From Methanobrevibacter sp. (GTDB lineage Archaea; Methanobacteriota; Methanobacteria; Methanobacteriales; Methanobacteriaceae), in the NCBI GenBank assembly GCA_017652345.1, contig JAGCBE010000103.1, forward strand, positions 70,126 through 134,125: a DNA stretch of 64,000 nucleotides, written 5' to 3'. This document shows positions 56,030-64,000 of this stretch, in pieces (positions within the stretch are counted from its first letter, which is position 1; the number at the start of each line of letters is the position of its first letter). A program made the translations under genes and the position numbers. The notes under the pieces were generated by a model that was not told the DNA's origin, did no database searches, and saw only the letters and a list, made by a program, of their open reading frames with translations.

Positions 56030-57893
56030 GAAAAAAAATATTGTAAAAAAAGGTAGACCAAAAAATCCTGTGATTGAAGATAGTGTGGTAAATGAAACTA
56101 CGCAAGAAAGGTTAGATATGTCTGACGAAAAAAATGTTGAGATTTCTATTGAAGCAACTACAAAGAAATGGAAAGATGTATTTACAAAAATTGCTCAAAT
56201 AAACACAGAAGGAAGCGGCTTAACTACATCTGTTGCAAAATGGAATAAATTAAATCCGTTTTTACAAAACCAAAGAATTAAAAATTTATATACTACAGCA
56301 AAAACTTATAATAAAACAAATATTTCTACTTTTTTAGCAGACCCCGCCAACCATGAAACAGAATTAAGAGGATTGGGATGGGCTAATTCTAGTTCTCAAC
56401 AAATTTATTATAATATATTGAGAAGATCTGCTGATATTCCTATTTATAATTATTTTGTTATTCCAGAGCTATTTGATGAACAGGGAGAATATAAAAACGA
56501 TAATTTTAAAACCGAAAACATATTAGTTGAAGATTGGTTATCATTATTTAACATTCCGAACACATTTAAAACAATAGCTATGGAAGTAAAAAGAGAAGGT
56601 AAGTCAAGTTATTTACTAAGAAATAAGTTCTTAGGAGAGGGTAAAAATAAAAAGCCTGGTTTTTGTACATTACAAAAAATGCCTACAGAATGGGTTAAGA
56701 TAACAGGAAAAGGACAACTTGGTTTTACTATTTCTTTTAACATGCTTTATTTCTTAAATATAGCAAATAATCCTAGTGATTTTGGTGAGTTTATGGAAAA
56801 AGCATGGGAGGATATGATTACCAGTGGTGTTGTTGTAATTGATGAAAAAACAGGAAAGAAGACATTTAATGCTGATAAAGCTAAAAATTACAAATTTTCT
56901 TTTGGTGGAAATCAATACACAAGCTCTATTGAAATACTTTCTAAAGGAAAGCAACAAAATTATTTATTTTGGTTAAGAATGCCTTTTGATATTTGTTATA
57001 CTTTCGGAAGTGATAATTCACATCCGTGGGTAGCTCCAGATACTATGGGATTAATGTTAAAACTACAAGAATTAACAGATTATGGTCAATTAGCTGGTTT
57101 AATTGCTAGTACTCCATTAACTGCTGTTTTAACAGGTGAAATCGAAACAATTCCTAATCCAAGAGCTGGTAAGAATGAATCTGTGTATGCTCCTGAAGTA
57201 TTAGAAGGATACATGACACAGTTTAATCAAGCAACAAGTACAAATGTTGAAGCATGGTTATGGCCTGCTAAAAATATTAAGTTACAACAATTATCTGCCG
57301 ATGTTAACTCATCAGATATTTTATCAGAAGCAACTCAAAACTTTGTAGAGACTGCTGGAGAAGGTGGATTGACTATTGTTACAGATAAACCTAATGTTGC
57401 GCAAGTAAATGTTGCTAAACAGTTAGCAGCTTCTCAACAAAGATATGTAACTCTTCAATTTAATAATGTTATGAACTACATTCTACAACATAAATTAGGT
57501 TTTAGATATAAATGGAAAATCAATATTTGGGGAGATATATTTAATATTGAGAACGATAAAAAGTTCTTAAAAGAAATTGTTGCAAACGGAAATATGGCAC
57601 TTTTACCAAAGCTAATGTCTGCTGAAGGTATAACTATGATTGACACTAAGGCAATCGTAGAATATATAAAGACTTTAGATTTCTATAAGGATTTTGTTAC
57701 ATATACTCAATTAAAAAATGCCGAACTTGGTAGATTGGCACAAAAAGAAAATGAACAAAATAAGCTAGAAAACGGCGAAGAAAGTAAGAGTGTTGGAAGA
57801 CCAAAAATTCCAGAGCAAGACATAGATAATGATAATACAGCGAGCTCAGTAGACCGAGGTGTAGACGGAGCAGACGGTAGAGAAAAAGCATAG
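56013..57893 (+). CDS. Portal protein (putative), 626 aa
   Basis: Start at ATG 56013 behind AAGGAGGTGGGG. Place right after terminase, length and features fit a portal: a charged N-terminus, LGWANSSSQQIYYNILRRSADIPIYNYF, PTEWVKITGKGQLGFTISFNML (clip-like), and a C-terminal helical region QLAASQQRYVTLQFNNVMNYIL. No diagnostic motif, so the name rests mainly on context. Confidence 0.75.
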   Translation: MSQKSKKKNIVKKGRPKNPVIEDSVVNETTQERLDMSDEKNVEISIEATTKKWKDVFTKIAQINTEGSGLTTSVAKWNKLNPFLQNQRIKNLYTTAKTYNKTNISTFLADPANHETELRGLGWANSSSQQIYYNILRRSADIPIYNYFVIPELFDEQGEYKNDNFKTENILVEDWLSLFNIPNTFKTIAMEVKREGKSSYLLRNKFLGEGKNKKPGFCTLQKMPTEWVKITGKGQLGFTISFNMLYFLNIANNPSDFGEFMEKAWEDMITSGVVVIDEKTGKKTFNADKAKNYKFSFGGNQYTSSIEILSKGKQQNYLFWLRMPFDICYTFGSDNSHPWVAPDTMGLMLKLQELTDYGQLAGLIASTPLTAVLTGEIETIPNPRAGKNESVYAPEVLEGYMTQFNQATSTNVEAWLWPAKNIKLQQLSADVNSSDILSEATQNFVETAGEGGLTIVTDKPNVAQVNVAKQLAASQQRYVTLQFNNVMNYILQHKLGFRYKWKINIWGDIFNIENDKKFLKEIVANGNMALLPKLMSAEGITMIDTKAIVEYIKTLDFYKDFVTYTQLKNAELGRLAQKENEQNKLENGEESKSVGRPKIPEQDIDNDNTASSVDRGVDGADGREKA

Positions 57894-57918
57894 TGTGAAA
57901 ACATAAGGGGGAATATAT

Positions 57919-58413
57919 ATGAGAATTTCAGACGCTACATATAAGCAAATGAATAATTTAGCAACTTTGTGTTTTGATGCAAATGCTATTTTTGATAATT
58001 TAGCTTATAATTTAGACTATCATTATTATAATAGAATAGGAAAAATTGTACATTTAAACATTGCACATATAATGCCTGAGTGGGCTGATTTAATAACAGA
58101 TCAAATGCTATTATTAGGGGGAAGACCTACAAGGGGTGCTATAGGTGAATATCAAGAAGACATAAAAGATTTAAAAGATATTTTTTATAAAATTCTTGAA
58201 ACAATGTTTAATATTAGAAAAAATTGCAGTGAATTAATTGAAACTGCTGATCTTAACGAAGATGATGAAGTGCGTATTTTTGGAGAGGATTTTTTAAAAT
58301 TAATTAATCCTTTCATCAAACAATCAGAAGAATGGTTAAATGCTATCGAAATTATGAGTGCTAATGATTTAAACATTCATATTGAAGAATACACCAACTT
58401 TATTACTAAATAA
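57919..58413 (+). CDS. Ferritin/Dps-like four-helix protein (putative), 164 aa
   Basis: Four long helices: an N-terminal one with NLDYHYYNRIGKIVHLNIAHIMPEWADLI, then LLGGRPTRGAI, IKDLKDIFYKILETMFN, and an EEWLNAIEIMS helix. The helix spacing, a LGxRPxRG turn and acidic/His residues resemble Dps/ferritin-like folds, but I cannot confirm metal ligands. Conserved in a phage head-gene cluster; role may be structural. Confidence is low for the fold name. Confidence 0.5.
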   Translation: MRISDATYKQMNNLATLCFDANAIFDNLAYNLDYHYYNRIGKIVHLNIAHIMPEWADLITDQMLLLGGRPTRGAIGEYQEDIKDLKDIFYKILETMFNIRKNCSELIETADLNEDDEVRIFGEDFLKLINPFIKQSEEWLNAIEIMSANDLNIHIEEYTNFITK

Positions 58414-58428
58414 AGGAGGTGGGAGAGT

Positions 58429-58959
58429 ATGAACGCAAATTGGCTACCAATAGCTTCTTTTATAGTTAGTATGTTAGCTATTCCAACTTTAATAGGTCTT
58501 TTTTGGAAAGATTTACATGATAAGAAAAAAGAAAACAGTGATGTAAAAAAAGAACAACGCAAAAAAGAATTTCAAGCCAATGTAAGAGAGGTTTTACAGG
58601 AAGAGTTAAAACCTCTTAATAATTCTATTGATTCTTTAGAGAAAAAATTAGATTTAGTTGCAGATGGAACATTAAGTACCCTTCGTAATAATATAAAAGA
58701 TTGTTTTTATAGATGTTATGAAAAAGGTTATAGAAATGATTATGATTTTAAAAACATACATGCTTTATATAAATCATATCGAAATTTAAATGGAAATTCT
58801 TTTATAGAAGATATCATGCATAGGTTTGACAGCTTACCACCAAAAGAAGATTTTTTAAGGAAAAGAGCTGAAGAAGAAGAACATGAAAAAGTAAAAGCTG
58901 TACAAAAAAGCAAAATAAAAGATTGTGAAAATGGAGGAGGCGACACTAATGAACAATAA
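58429..58959 (+). CDS. Membrane-anchored coiled-coil protein, 176 aa
   Basis: N-terminal transmembrane helix (about residues 7-25), then KENSDVKKEQRKKEFQANV and a coiled coil with LNNSIDSLEKKLDL. C-terminal part helical, basic. Its end overlaps the protease-scaffold start. AAAGGAGGTGGGAGAGT upstream. Possible role at the membrane during assembly; unknown. Confidence 0.65.
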   Translation: MNANWLPIASFIVSMLAIPTLIGLFWKDLHDKKKENSDVKKEQRKKEFQANVREVLQEELKPLNNSIDSLEKKLDLVADGTLSTLRNNIKDCFYRCYEKGYRNDYDFKNIHALYKSYRNLNGNSFIEDIMHRFDSLPPKEDFLRKRAEEEEHEKVKAVQKSKIKDCENGGGDTNEQ

Positions 58960-60730
58960 TAGAATGTGTTTTGAAGCCGACGCAAGCTCAATAGACATAA
59001 AACAATTATTACAAAAAGATTTTTTAGAGCTTTCCATGAGAGTCATTAGCGACGCAAATCCGAACGTTAATGGTTCATGGTTTACACCAGAATCTATGGA
59101 AAACTCGCTCGATACATTTGTAAACAAACCTGTATTGGGATATTTTGAAAACGGTGATTTTGTAAGTCATGACGGAGAATGGAACTATGATTCCGAAACT
59201 CAAATGGATTATTGGGATACTTTAGGCAAAAAAGGCGAAAGAATTCTTGGTATGATAAGAGAGTCAGATGGAGTTCAAATAGTTGACGGAAAAGACGGTC
59301 TAAAATGGATTGAACTTAGATGTTGTTTATGGGTTCAATATGGATACAAACAGGTTAAAAGACTTCTAAAAGACGCTAAAAAAGCAAAAAAGCAAGGTGG
59401 CGTTGCAAAGAATGTTTCTGTTGAAGTAGATATTTTAGACGCAGAGAAAATGCCTAATGGAGTATTAAAAATTAACAAATTTAATTTAGTTGGTATTACG
59501 ATTTTAGGGTCTAGAAATGGTGTCAAAGTGGAGCCTGGAATTGAGAATGCGGGTCTATCTGTAATTGATATTATGGGTAAAGATGTATTTGAAGCTCAAA
59601 AAAATGCATTGAGACTTGCTTATGAAAAAATTGAACATCCAAACAATAAAAAGGGGGAATTTTCAAACATGGAAACTGAAAAGATAACTGAAGCACAAGA
59701 AGAAAATATTCAAGAATCTGAACAATTTTCTAATGAAAACAATCCAGCTGAAAATGTTGAAGAGGTTACCACTGAAAACGAAGTTAAAGCTGAAGAAAAC
59801 AACGAAGCTTCTTCTGTAGACACAGTTATGTGTGAAGAAAACAAAGGCGAAGAAGAAAAAGTTGTTTGTGAAGAAGAAGTTTGTCCAGATTGTGGAGAAA
59901 ATCCTTGTGTATGTGAAAAGAAAGAAAATTGTGATTGTCATGAAAATGAATCTTCAGAAGAAGATAAAGATGAAGACGAAGATAACAAAGAAGATGACAA
60001 AGATGAAAAATCTGAAGAAGAAACAAAAGAAGACAATTGTAAATATGAAGAAAACAAAGAGGCTTGTCCTGGATGTGCTTCTGAAACTGTTTATGATTTA
60101 ACTCGTTTGTTAAATACAATGAATAACTTTGCTATAGAAGTAACATATACATCTAAATTTTACAGCGAATACAAATCTGAATATGAGGCAATTGTTAGCT
60201 TTTTAGAAAGAATAAAAAGACAAGCTGCAGAGGATATCGCTGTTGTGGGTAAATTAATTTCAGATGCAACAGAAGAATTCAAAGGAAACATTCTTAATTT
60301 TGAAAAGAATATTTCTGATGATACAATTTCTAGTTTATACGCTAAGTTTGAAGAAATTAAATCTCAAAACGATGCTTATAAAGTAAGATTTGAAGAAGTT
60401 GAAAAGAACGAATTCTTAGAAAAAGCTAAGGAAATTGTAAATTTAGCAGAATTAGACGAAGAAAACTCAAAAGAAATGTATTTTTTATGTGAATCTGGAG
60501 AAATTGCCGATATTGATTCTTTAAAGAATAAAATAGCTTTAAAGCTTTTCGAAGAAAGAATTGCTAATAACAAAAACAAAAATAATTCTATTGAAGAAAA
60601 GAAGGAAAAAGAAGAAGAGAAAACAGTATCTTTTAGCGCTCCAGTAAACGAACCTGTAATTGTTGTTGAAGAAAAGACTAAAAAGAAAGCTTCTTCTTGG
60701 GACACTTTAAAAGAATATAATAAAAATTAA
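58949..60730 (+). CDS. Prohead protease fused to scaffold-like acidic region, 593 aa
   Basis: Start at ATG 58949 behind GGAGGAGGCGACACT. Residues 30-210 resemble phage capsid maturation protease (S78-like): NVNGSWFTPESM, FVSHDGE with candidate His H74, KNVSVEVDI with candidate Ser S157, and GITILGSRNGV. Residues 230-390 are a very acidic, low-complexity Glu-rich region with a Cys-rich insert (CPDCGENPCVCEKKENCDC) that may bind metal. Residues about 405-560 are helical. The fused scaffold probably guides head assembly and is cut by the protease. Confidence 0.8.
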   Translation: MNNNRMCFEADASSIDIKQLLQKDFLELSMRVISDANPNVNGSWFTPESMENSLDTFVNKPVLGYFENGDFVSHDGEWNYDSETQMDYWDTLGKKGERILGMIRESDGVQIVDGKDGLKWIELRCCLWVQYGYKQVKRLLKDAKKAKKQGGVAKNVSVEVDILDAEKMPNGVLKINKFNLVGITILGSRNGVKVEPGIENAGLSVIDIMGKDVFEAQKNALRLAYEKIEHPNNKKGEFSNMETEKITEAQEENIQESEQFSNENNPAENVEEVTTENEVKAEENNEASSVDTVMCEENKGEEEKVVCEEEVCPDCGENPCVCEKKENCDCHENESSEEDKDEDEDNKEDDKDEKSEEETKEDNCKYEENKEACPGCASETVYDLTRLLNTMNNFAIEVTYTSKFYSEYKSEYEAIVSFLERIKRQAAEDIAVVGKLISDATEEFKGNILNFEKNISDDTISSLYAKFEEIKSQNDAYKVRFEEVEKNEFLEKAKEIVNLAELDEENSKEMYFLCESGEIADIDSLKNKIALKLFEERIANNKNKNNSIEEKKEKEEEKTVSFSAPVNEPVIVVEEKTKKKASSWDTLKEYNKN

Positions 60731-60749
60731 TTTATAGGAGGCAATATAT

Positions 60750-62117
60750 ATGGCAAAAAATCCTATAAAACAAATTCAAGTTCCAGGAACAACTCCTACA
60801 ACATATGATATTCAAGATAATACACTTGTTGCTGGAGACGGAATTACAATTACAGAGTCAACAGAAACTGGTCACGAAGGTGAACGTATTATAAGCGCTT
60901 CAGGTGGAGAAGGAATTACTGAAATATCAACTCAAGAAGTTCGTATTTGGAGTTTAGACCCAGGTATTTATAAGTTAACCTATAACGGACAAAAGTTAAT
61001 TCTTTATAAAGGTTCAACCAGTTCAGAAGGTGTTTATTTAGGCGAGTCTGGTGTAACTGGAGGAGAAGTGTTTATTACAATAACTAGTTACATTGAATCT
61101 AGTGCTCATTATAAATATTGGTATATCTGTTATAGAAATGCCATTACCACTTTAAATGACGTACCAGGATTTTATCTTGGATACACGACATCTACAGATG
61201 GTTTCATGCGATATATAGCAAGTGAAAGTATATTAACTTCTCATCAATCTATAAAGAGTTTAAATACAAATAATTCAACTGCACAAACAGTAAATTCAAG
61301 TGAAGCGATTACAGGAACTGGGTCTATTAAACTTCATAAAGTTAGTAAGACAGGTTCTTATAATGATTTATTAAATACACCTACTATTCCATCTATTTCT
61401 GCAAACCCATCAACTACTACTGATACATTAACGGGTCTTACAATTGATGGCACAAGTTATGCGATTGGTGGTGGAATTCCTGAAATCTCTAGTCAAAATA
61501 TTAAAATTTGGTCAGAAGTTGATCCTGGTATCTATAAACTTACTTATAATGGAACTAAGTATATTTACTACAAAGGAAACGCAGAAACTTCTACTTCTTA
61601 TAGACACACAGTTACAGGTGGTTCATACCCAGTTATTTTATATGTATCTCGAAACGGCAATTCAAAATACTGGTGGTATTCAAATGATGCTAAAATATAT
61701 TCAGGTTTTACTAGTAGTGTAGATGGAGTATATTATGGAGCGCAAGGATTACGTGTTTATTATTTACATGTGTTGACATTCACTGATTATAATAATAACT
61801 ATGGAAACTTTCAAGTTATTATTAGAAACACAGTTTCCACATCTTACACAAGCACAACCAGTGTAACCTCCGCTTGGAGTGCAGTATATAGTGCAACAAG
61901 TGCTCAAACCATATCAGCGACAGGTCTTTATACTGACCCTATATTTGATGATGGTGGAAATATTCATAGCGCAAGATTTTATTGGGGTGGAGTTGATGAA
62001 GAAGATATGTATGTAGAATTAGGCTATACTGAAGTAGATGGAGGAGATTATAGTACTAAAGATTTATTATTTAATGATTACTTCAGTAGAGTAATAGACA
62101 ATGTTATACCATTATAA
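60750..62117 (+). CDS. Head fibre/decoration-type protein with duplicated domain, 455 aa
   Basis: Ser/Thr/Gly-rich, beta protein. Two homologous blocks begin with EISTQEVRIWSLDPGIYKLTYNG (about residues 58-80) and EISSQNIKIWSEVDPGIYKLTYNG (about 248-271): tandem duplication. A leader KNPIKQIQVPGTTPTTYDIQD suggests attachment to the capsid, then trimer-type repeats. Position between scaffold and capsid genes fits a head-fibre or receptor-binding decoration. AGGAGGCAATATAT upstream. Confidence 0.75.
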   Translation: MAKNPIKQIQVPGTTPTTYDIQDNTLVAGDGITITESTETGHEGERIISASGGEGITEISTQEVRIWSLDPGIYKLTYNGQKLILYKGSTSSEGVYLGESGVTGGEVFITITSYIESSAHYKYWYICYRNAITTLNDVPGFYLGYTTSTDGFMRYIASESILTSHQSIKSLNTNNSTAQTVNSSEAITGTGSIKLHKVSKTGSYNDLLNTPTIPSISANPSTTTDTLTGLTIDGTSYAIGGGIPEISSQNIKIWSEVDPGIYKLTYNGTKYIYYKGNAETSTSYRHTVTGGSYPVILYVSRNGNSKYWWYSNDAKIYSGFTSSVDGVYYGAQGLRVYYLHVLTFTDYNNNYGNFQVIIRNTVSTSYTSTTSVTSAWSAVYSATSAQTISATGLYTDPIFDDGGNIHSARFYWGGVDEEDMYVELGYTEVDGGDYSTKDLLFNDYFSRVIDNVIPL

Positions 62118-62137
62118 AAAAACAAACTATAAATAAG

Positions 62138-62179
62138 TTATCTTTATTTTAAGATAAAAGCGCCTTTTTATTCGGCGCT
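62138..62179 (+). terminator. Two hairpins after the fibre gene
   Basis: TTATCTT/AAGATAA (62138-62157) and AGCGCC/GGCGCT (62159-62179). No clear T-run after the second, so attenuation or RNA processing are alternatives to termination. Confidence 0.45.
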
Positions 62180-62212
62180 ATATAAATAGAACAAAATAAT
62201 AAAAAAATAATC

Positions 62213-62265
62213 GTTTTAATTTTTATTTCTTGCGTAGCCGAAACGCATGTCGTAGATATTAAAAC
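62213..62265 (+). promoter_or_regulatory. Leader stem-loop upstream of the decoration and capsid genes
   Basis: GTTTTAAT (62213-62220) pairs with ATTAAAAC (62258-62265), enclosing TGCGT/ACGCA (62231-62235 with 62243-62247). It lies 50 bases before the start codon of 62312. A stable 5' structure may raise mRNA stability for highly made head proteins. Confidence 0.45.
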
Positions 62266-62311
62266 AATATGTAAAAACAAAATTTTTATATAAAAAAGGA
62301 GAATTAAGATT

Positions 62312-62848
62312 ATGGCTTATGTTATGTATTCAGGTAAGATGATCAGTGACCAAATTGATTCTTACTTAACTAATGGTGTTGCTGAAATCGACCTTAAAGA
62401 TGGTGGCTTAGTTGCTTTAGGCGACTTAGCAGCTGACACTACTTATGATTCAAATGGTGTTGAATATGATGTTTATGAAGCTGATAAACCAGCTGCTGCT
62501 ACTGATGAAGTAGTTATCATTGATTATGCAGGAATTTCTGAAGGTGAAATCAATGAAAATAATTATAAAATTGGTAAGAAATTATACAATTTAACAGTTC
62601 CTGCTGGAACTAATTTTAGAGTTCGCAGACTTGCTTTACATGATAAGTTCTGGTTAGGTGCAGATAACTTTGCTTCTGCTCCAACAGTAGGCGAATATGC
62701 TGTTGCTACAGCTAGTGCTATTGAACATACACCTGCTGCTACATTACCTGCTTCAGGATATGCTGTAAAAGTATTAGTAGAAAAGGACTTAACAACTGGT
62801 ATGAGATCTAATGGTAAGATCTATCTAGTTGAAGTTGTACAACTATAA
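62312..62848 (+). CDS. Capsid decoration-like protein, 178 aa
   Basis: Acidic, Ala-rich protein with DGGLVALGDLAADTTYDSNGVEYDV and YAGISEGEINENNYKIGKKLYNLT, placed immediately before the major capsid gene. Such position and composition suit a capsid decoration or head-stabilising protein, but I see no diagnostic domain. Codon use is biased to frequent codons as expected for abundant proteins. Confidence 0.6.
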   Translation: MAYVMYSGKMISDQIDSYLTNGVAEIDLKDGGLVALGDLAADTTYDSNGVEYDVYEADKPAAATDEVVIIDYAGISEGEINENNYKIGKKLYNLTVPAGTNFRVRRLALHDKFWLGADNFASAPTVGEYAVATASAIEHTPAATLPASGYAVKVLVEKDLTTGMRSNGKIYLVEVVQL

Positions 62849-62866
62849 TAAGGGGGCGCAAGAGAA

Positions 62867-63952
62867 ATGAGAAAATATTTTGAATATAATAGAACTGAAA
62901 ATGAAGAATTCAATGCTCTAGTTGATTGCACTCTTGATTTAGCTAGACAAAGATATGAAGGCAACGTAGTTGCTAATTACAAAGAAAAGAACACTGAACT
63001 TATCCAAGCTATGGGTAAGAAAATGTTAGAAGGCACTCGTTATGAAGCTGACTTCGAAAACAAAGGTATGGATTTATTCAAAAATCCTATGGTTAGAAAT
63101 AATTCTACAATTAGAGACAACTTTAATGCTGTAATTGCACAAGTTGTTAATGCTATCGTTCCAGAAGTTGTTAACGATACATTTGAAGGTTTTATTGCTG
63201 AAGTACGTCAAGTAGGTTATGGCGATACAGCTCGTTTCATCATTGAATCTAATGATCTTTTCAAAGTAAATGAAAAATCAGAAGGCGTTCGTAAAGGTGT
63301 AGATCAACCTATGTACGATGATGAGTTTACTGTAAATGCAAGACCTGTAGAAATTTCTACACACATTGATTGGTATCCATTTGCAGCTGGCGTATTTGAT
63401 ATGGGTAATTTTGCAGTAAAAATTTCTCGTTCATTTGCAGCTTACATTTTCTTAAAAGCTATCAAAGGTATGACTCAAGCTTCAACAGCTTTTGGTGCTG
63501 CTTATACTACTAATGGTGTTACTCCAGCATTATTTGGTACTTTAAGAGAAAGAGTTTCTGCTGCTAACGGCGGTATGAACGTTGTTGCTATTGGTACAGC
63601 TGTTGCTTTATCAAGCGTTTCTTTACAAGGTAACTTCCAAGTTGAAATCGGTGAAGAAATGAACAAAGTTGGTTACTTAGATCAATATCTTGGTGTACCA
63701 CTTATTGCATTAAAGAACGTTTTAGTTCCTGGTACAACTAATACTACTGCTACTTTAGCATTAGATGATAGAACTATTTACTTAGTTCCAGTTGCTGGTG
63801 ATAGACCAGTTAAGATTGTATTTGAAGGAAACGAAGTTTCTGTAGCTTATGATCCTGAACATTCTAGTGATGTTAGATATGGTATTACTATCACATTAAG
63901 AGTTGGCGTAGCATCTATCGTAGGTGCCAAGTATGGAACTATTACACTTTAA
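62867..63952 (+). CDS. Major capsid protein (putative), 361 aa
   Basis: Probable HK97-type head protein, by position after the protease/scaffold and by length. N-terminal helical part (residues 1-85), then beta-rich segments with EVRQVGYGDTARFIIESND, FAAGVFDMGNFAVKISRSFAAYIFLK and KNVLVPGTTNTTATLALDDRTI. Very regular codon choice, in line with high expression. Terminator follows. Confidence 0.75.
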   Translation: MRKYFEYNRTENEEFNALVDCTLDLARQRYEGNVVANYKEKNTELIQAMGKKMLEGTRYEADFENKGMDLFKNPMVRNNSTIRDNFNAVIAQVVNAIVPEVVNDTFEGFIAEVRQVGYGDTARFIIESNDLFKVNEKSEGVRKGVDQPMYDDEFTVNARPVEISTHIDWYPFAAGVFDMGNFAVKISRSFAAYIFLKAIKGMTQASTAFGAAYTTNGVTPALFGTLRERVSAANGGMNVVAIGTAVALSSVSLQGNFQVEIGEEMNKVGYLDQYLGVPLIALKNVLVPGTTNTTATLALDDRTIYLVPVAGDRPVKIVFEGNEVSVAYDPEHSSDVRYGITITLRVGVASIVGAKYGTITL

Positions 63953-63973
63953 TCATTAAAAATTATAATAAAG

Positions 63974-63996
63974 GGCCTCGTATTGAGGCCTTTTAT
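63974..63996 (+). terminator. Intrinsic terminator after the capsid gene
   Basis: GGCCTC/GAGGCC with a five-base loop and TTTTATT tail. Confidence 0.8.
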
Positions 63997-64000
63997 TAAT

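Noticed and set aside
1..64000. tRNA genes, rRNA genes, CRISPR arrays, insertion sequences, integrase
   Set aside because: No cloverleaf with GGTTCGA-type arm, no spaced identical repeats, no transposase or recombinase seen by eye; a covariance and profile search would be needed to exclude divergent ones.
1..64000. Stop-codon reassignment in the phage
   Set aside because: Long genes show no in-frame TAG or TGA and all three stops end genes; only the single UGA at 42774 stands out.

Overview
The window reads as part of a large, AT-rich, double-stranded DNA tailed phage (or plasmid-like prophage) of a low-GC Gram-positive host, probably a gut Firmicute. The evidence is a terminase-portal-protease/scaffold-capsid block, dozens of tightly packed small genes with strong AAGGAGG-type ribosome binding sites, host-type TTGACA/TATAAT promoters, homing endonucleases, and no ribosomal, tRNA or metabolic genes. 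TAA, TAG and TGA all act as stops.

Layout. (1) 1-9041, rightward: a PhoH-like ATPase, a ClpP-like protease, a membrane HELGH protein, a DUF3310 protein, many small or membrane proteins, and a less AT-rich cluster at 7.27-9.04 kb. (2) 9.05-13.05 kb: mostly non-coding DNA with palindromes, tandem repeats and a candidate 208-nt structured RNA, interrupted by a few short genes with their own promoters and a GP88-like protein. (3) 13.06-40.06 kb, leftward: about 60 small genes, often sharing start and stop bases. It includes a DNA methyltransferase, an SSB-like OB-fold protein, paralogous families, an HNH endonuclease, and a MoxR-type AAA+ ATPase paired with a VWA/HExxH protein. Its upstream end (36-40 kb) breaks into short genes separated by hairpin terminators and repeated elements. 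(4) 40.1-41.7 kb: no convincing gene, but many stem-loops with GNRA loops and strand-specific G-U pairs, pointing to a giant structured RNA on the minus strand. (5) 42.0-47.9 kb, leftward: a glycosyltransferase-like gene with an in-frame UGA, a membrane protein, small genes, and a 999-residue protein carrying DxDGD, the active-site signature of the two-barrel RNA polymerase family (YonO/QDE-1 type). (6) 47.9-49.17 kb: a divergent control region with a palindromic promoter, 12-bp iterons and repeated hairpins. (7) 49.17-64 kb, rightward: a zinc-finger/SANT-like regulator, a metallophosphoesterase, a putative small terminase, the large terminase, a GIY-YIG endonuclease, portal, a possible ferritin-like protein, a protease-scaffold, a fibre-like protein, a decoration-like protein and the major capsid protein.

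Inferred programme: early leftward and rightward genes use host-like promoters; the phage polymerase and the regulator at 49.17 kb are candidates to switch on the structural operon. The items most worth following are the DxDGD polymerase with its control region, the giant RNA at 40-41.7 kb, the pseudoknotted RNA at 9.5 kb, and the MoxR-VWA module.
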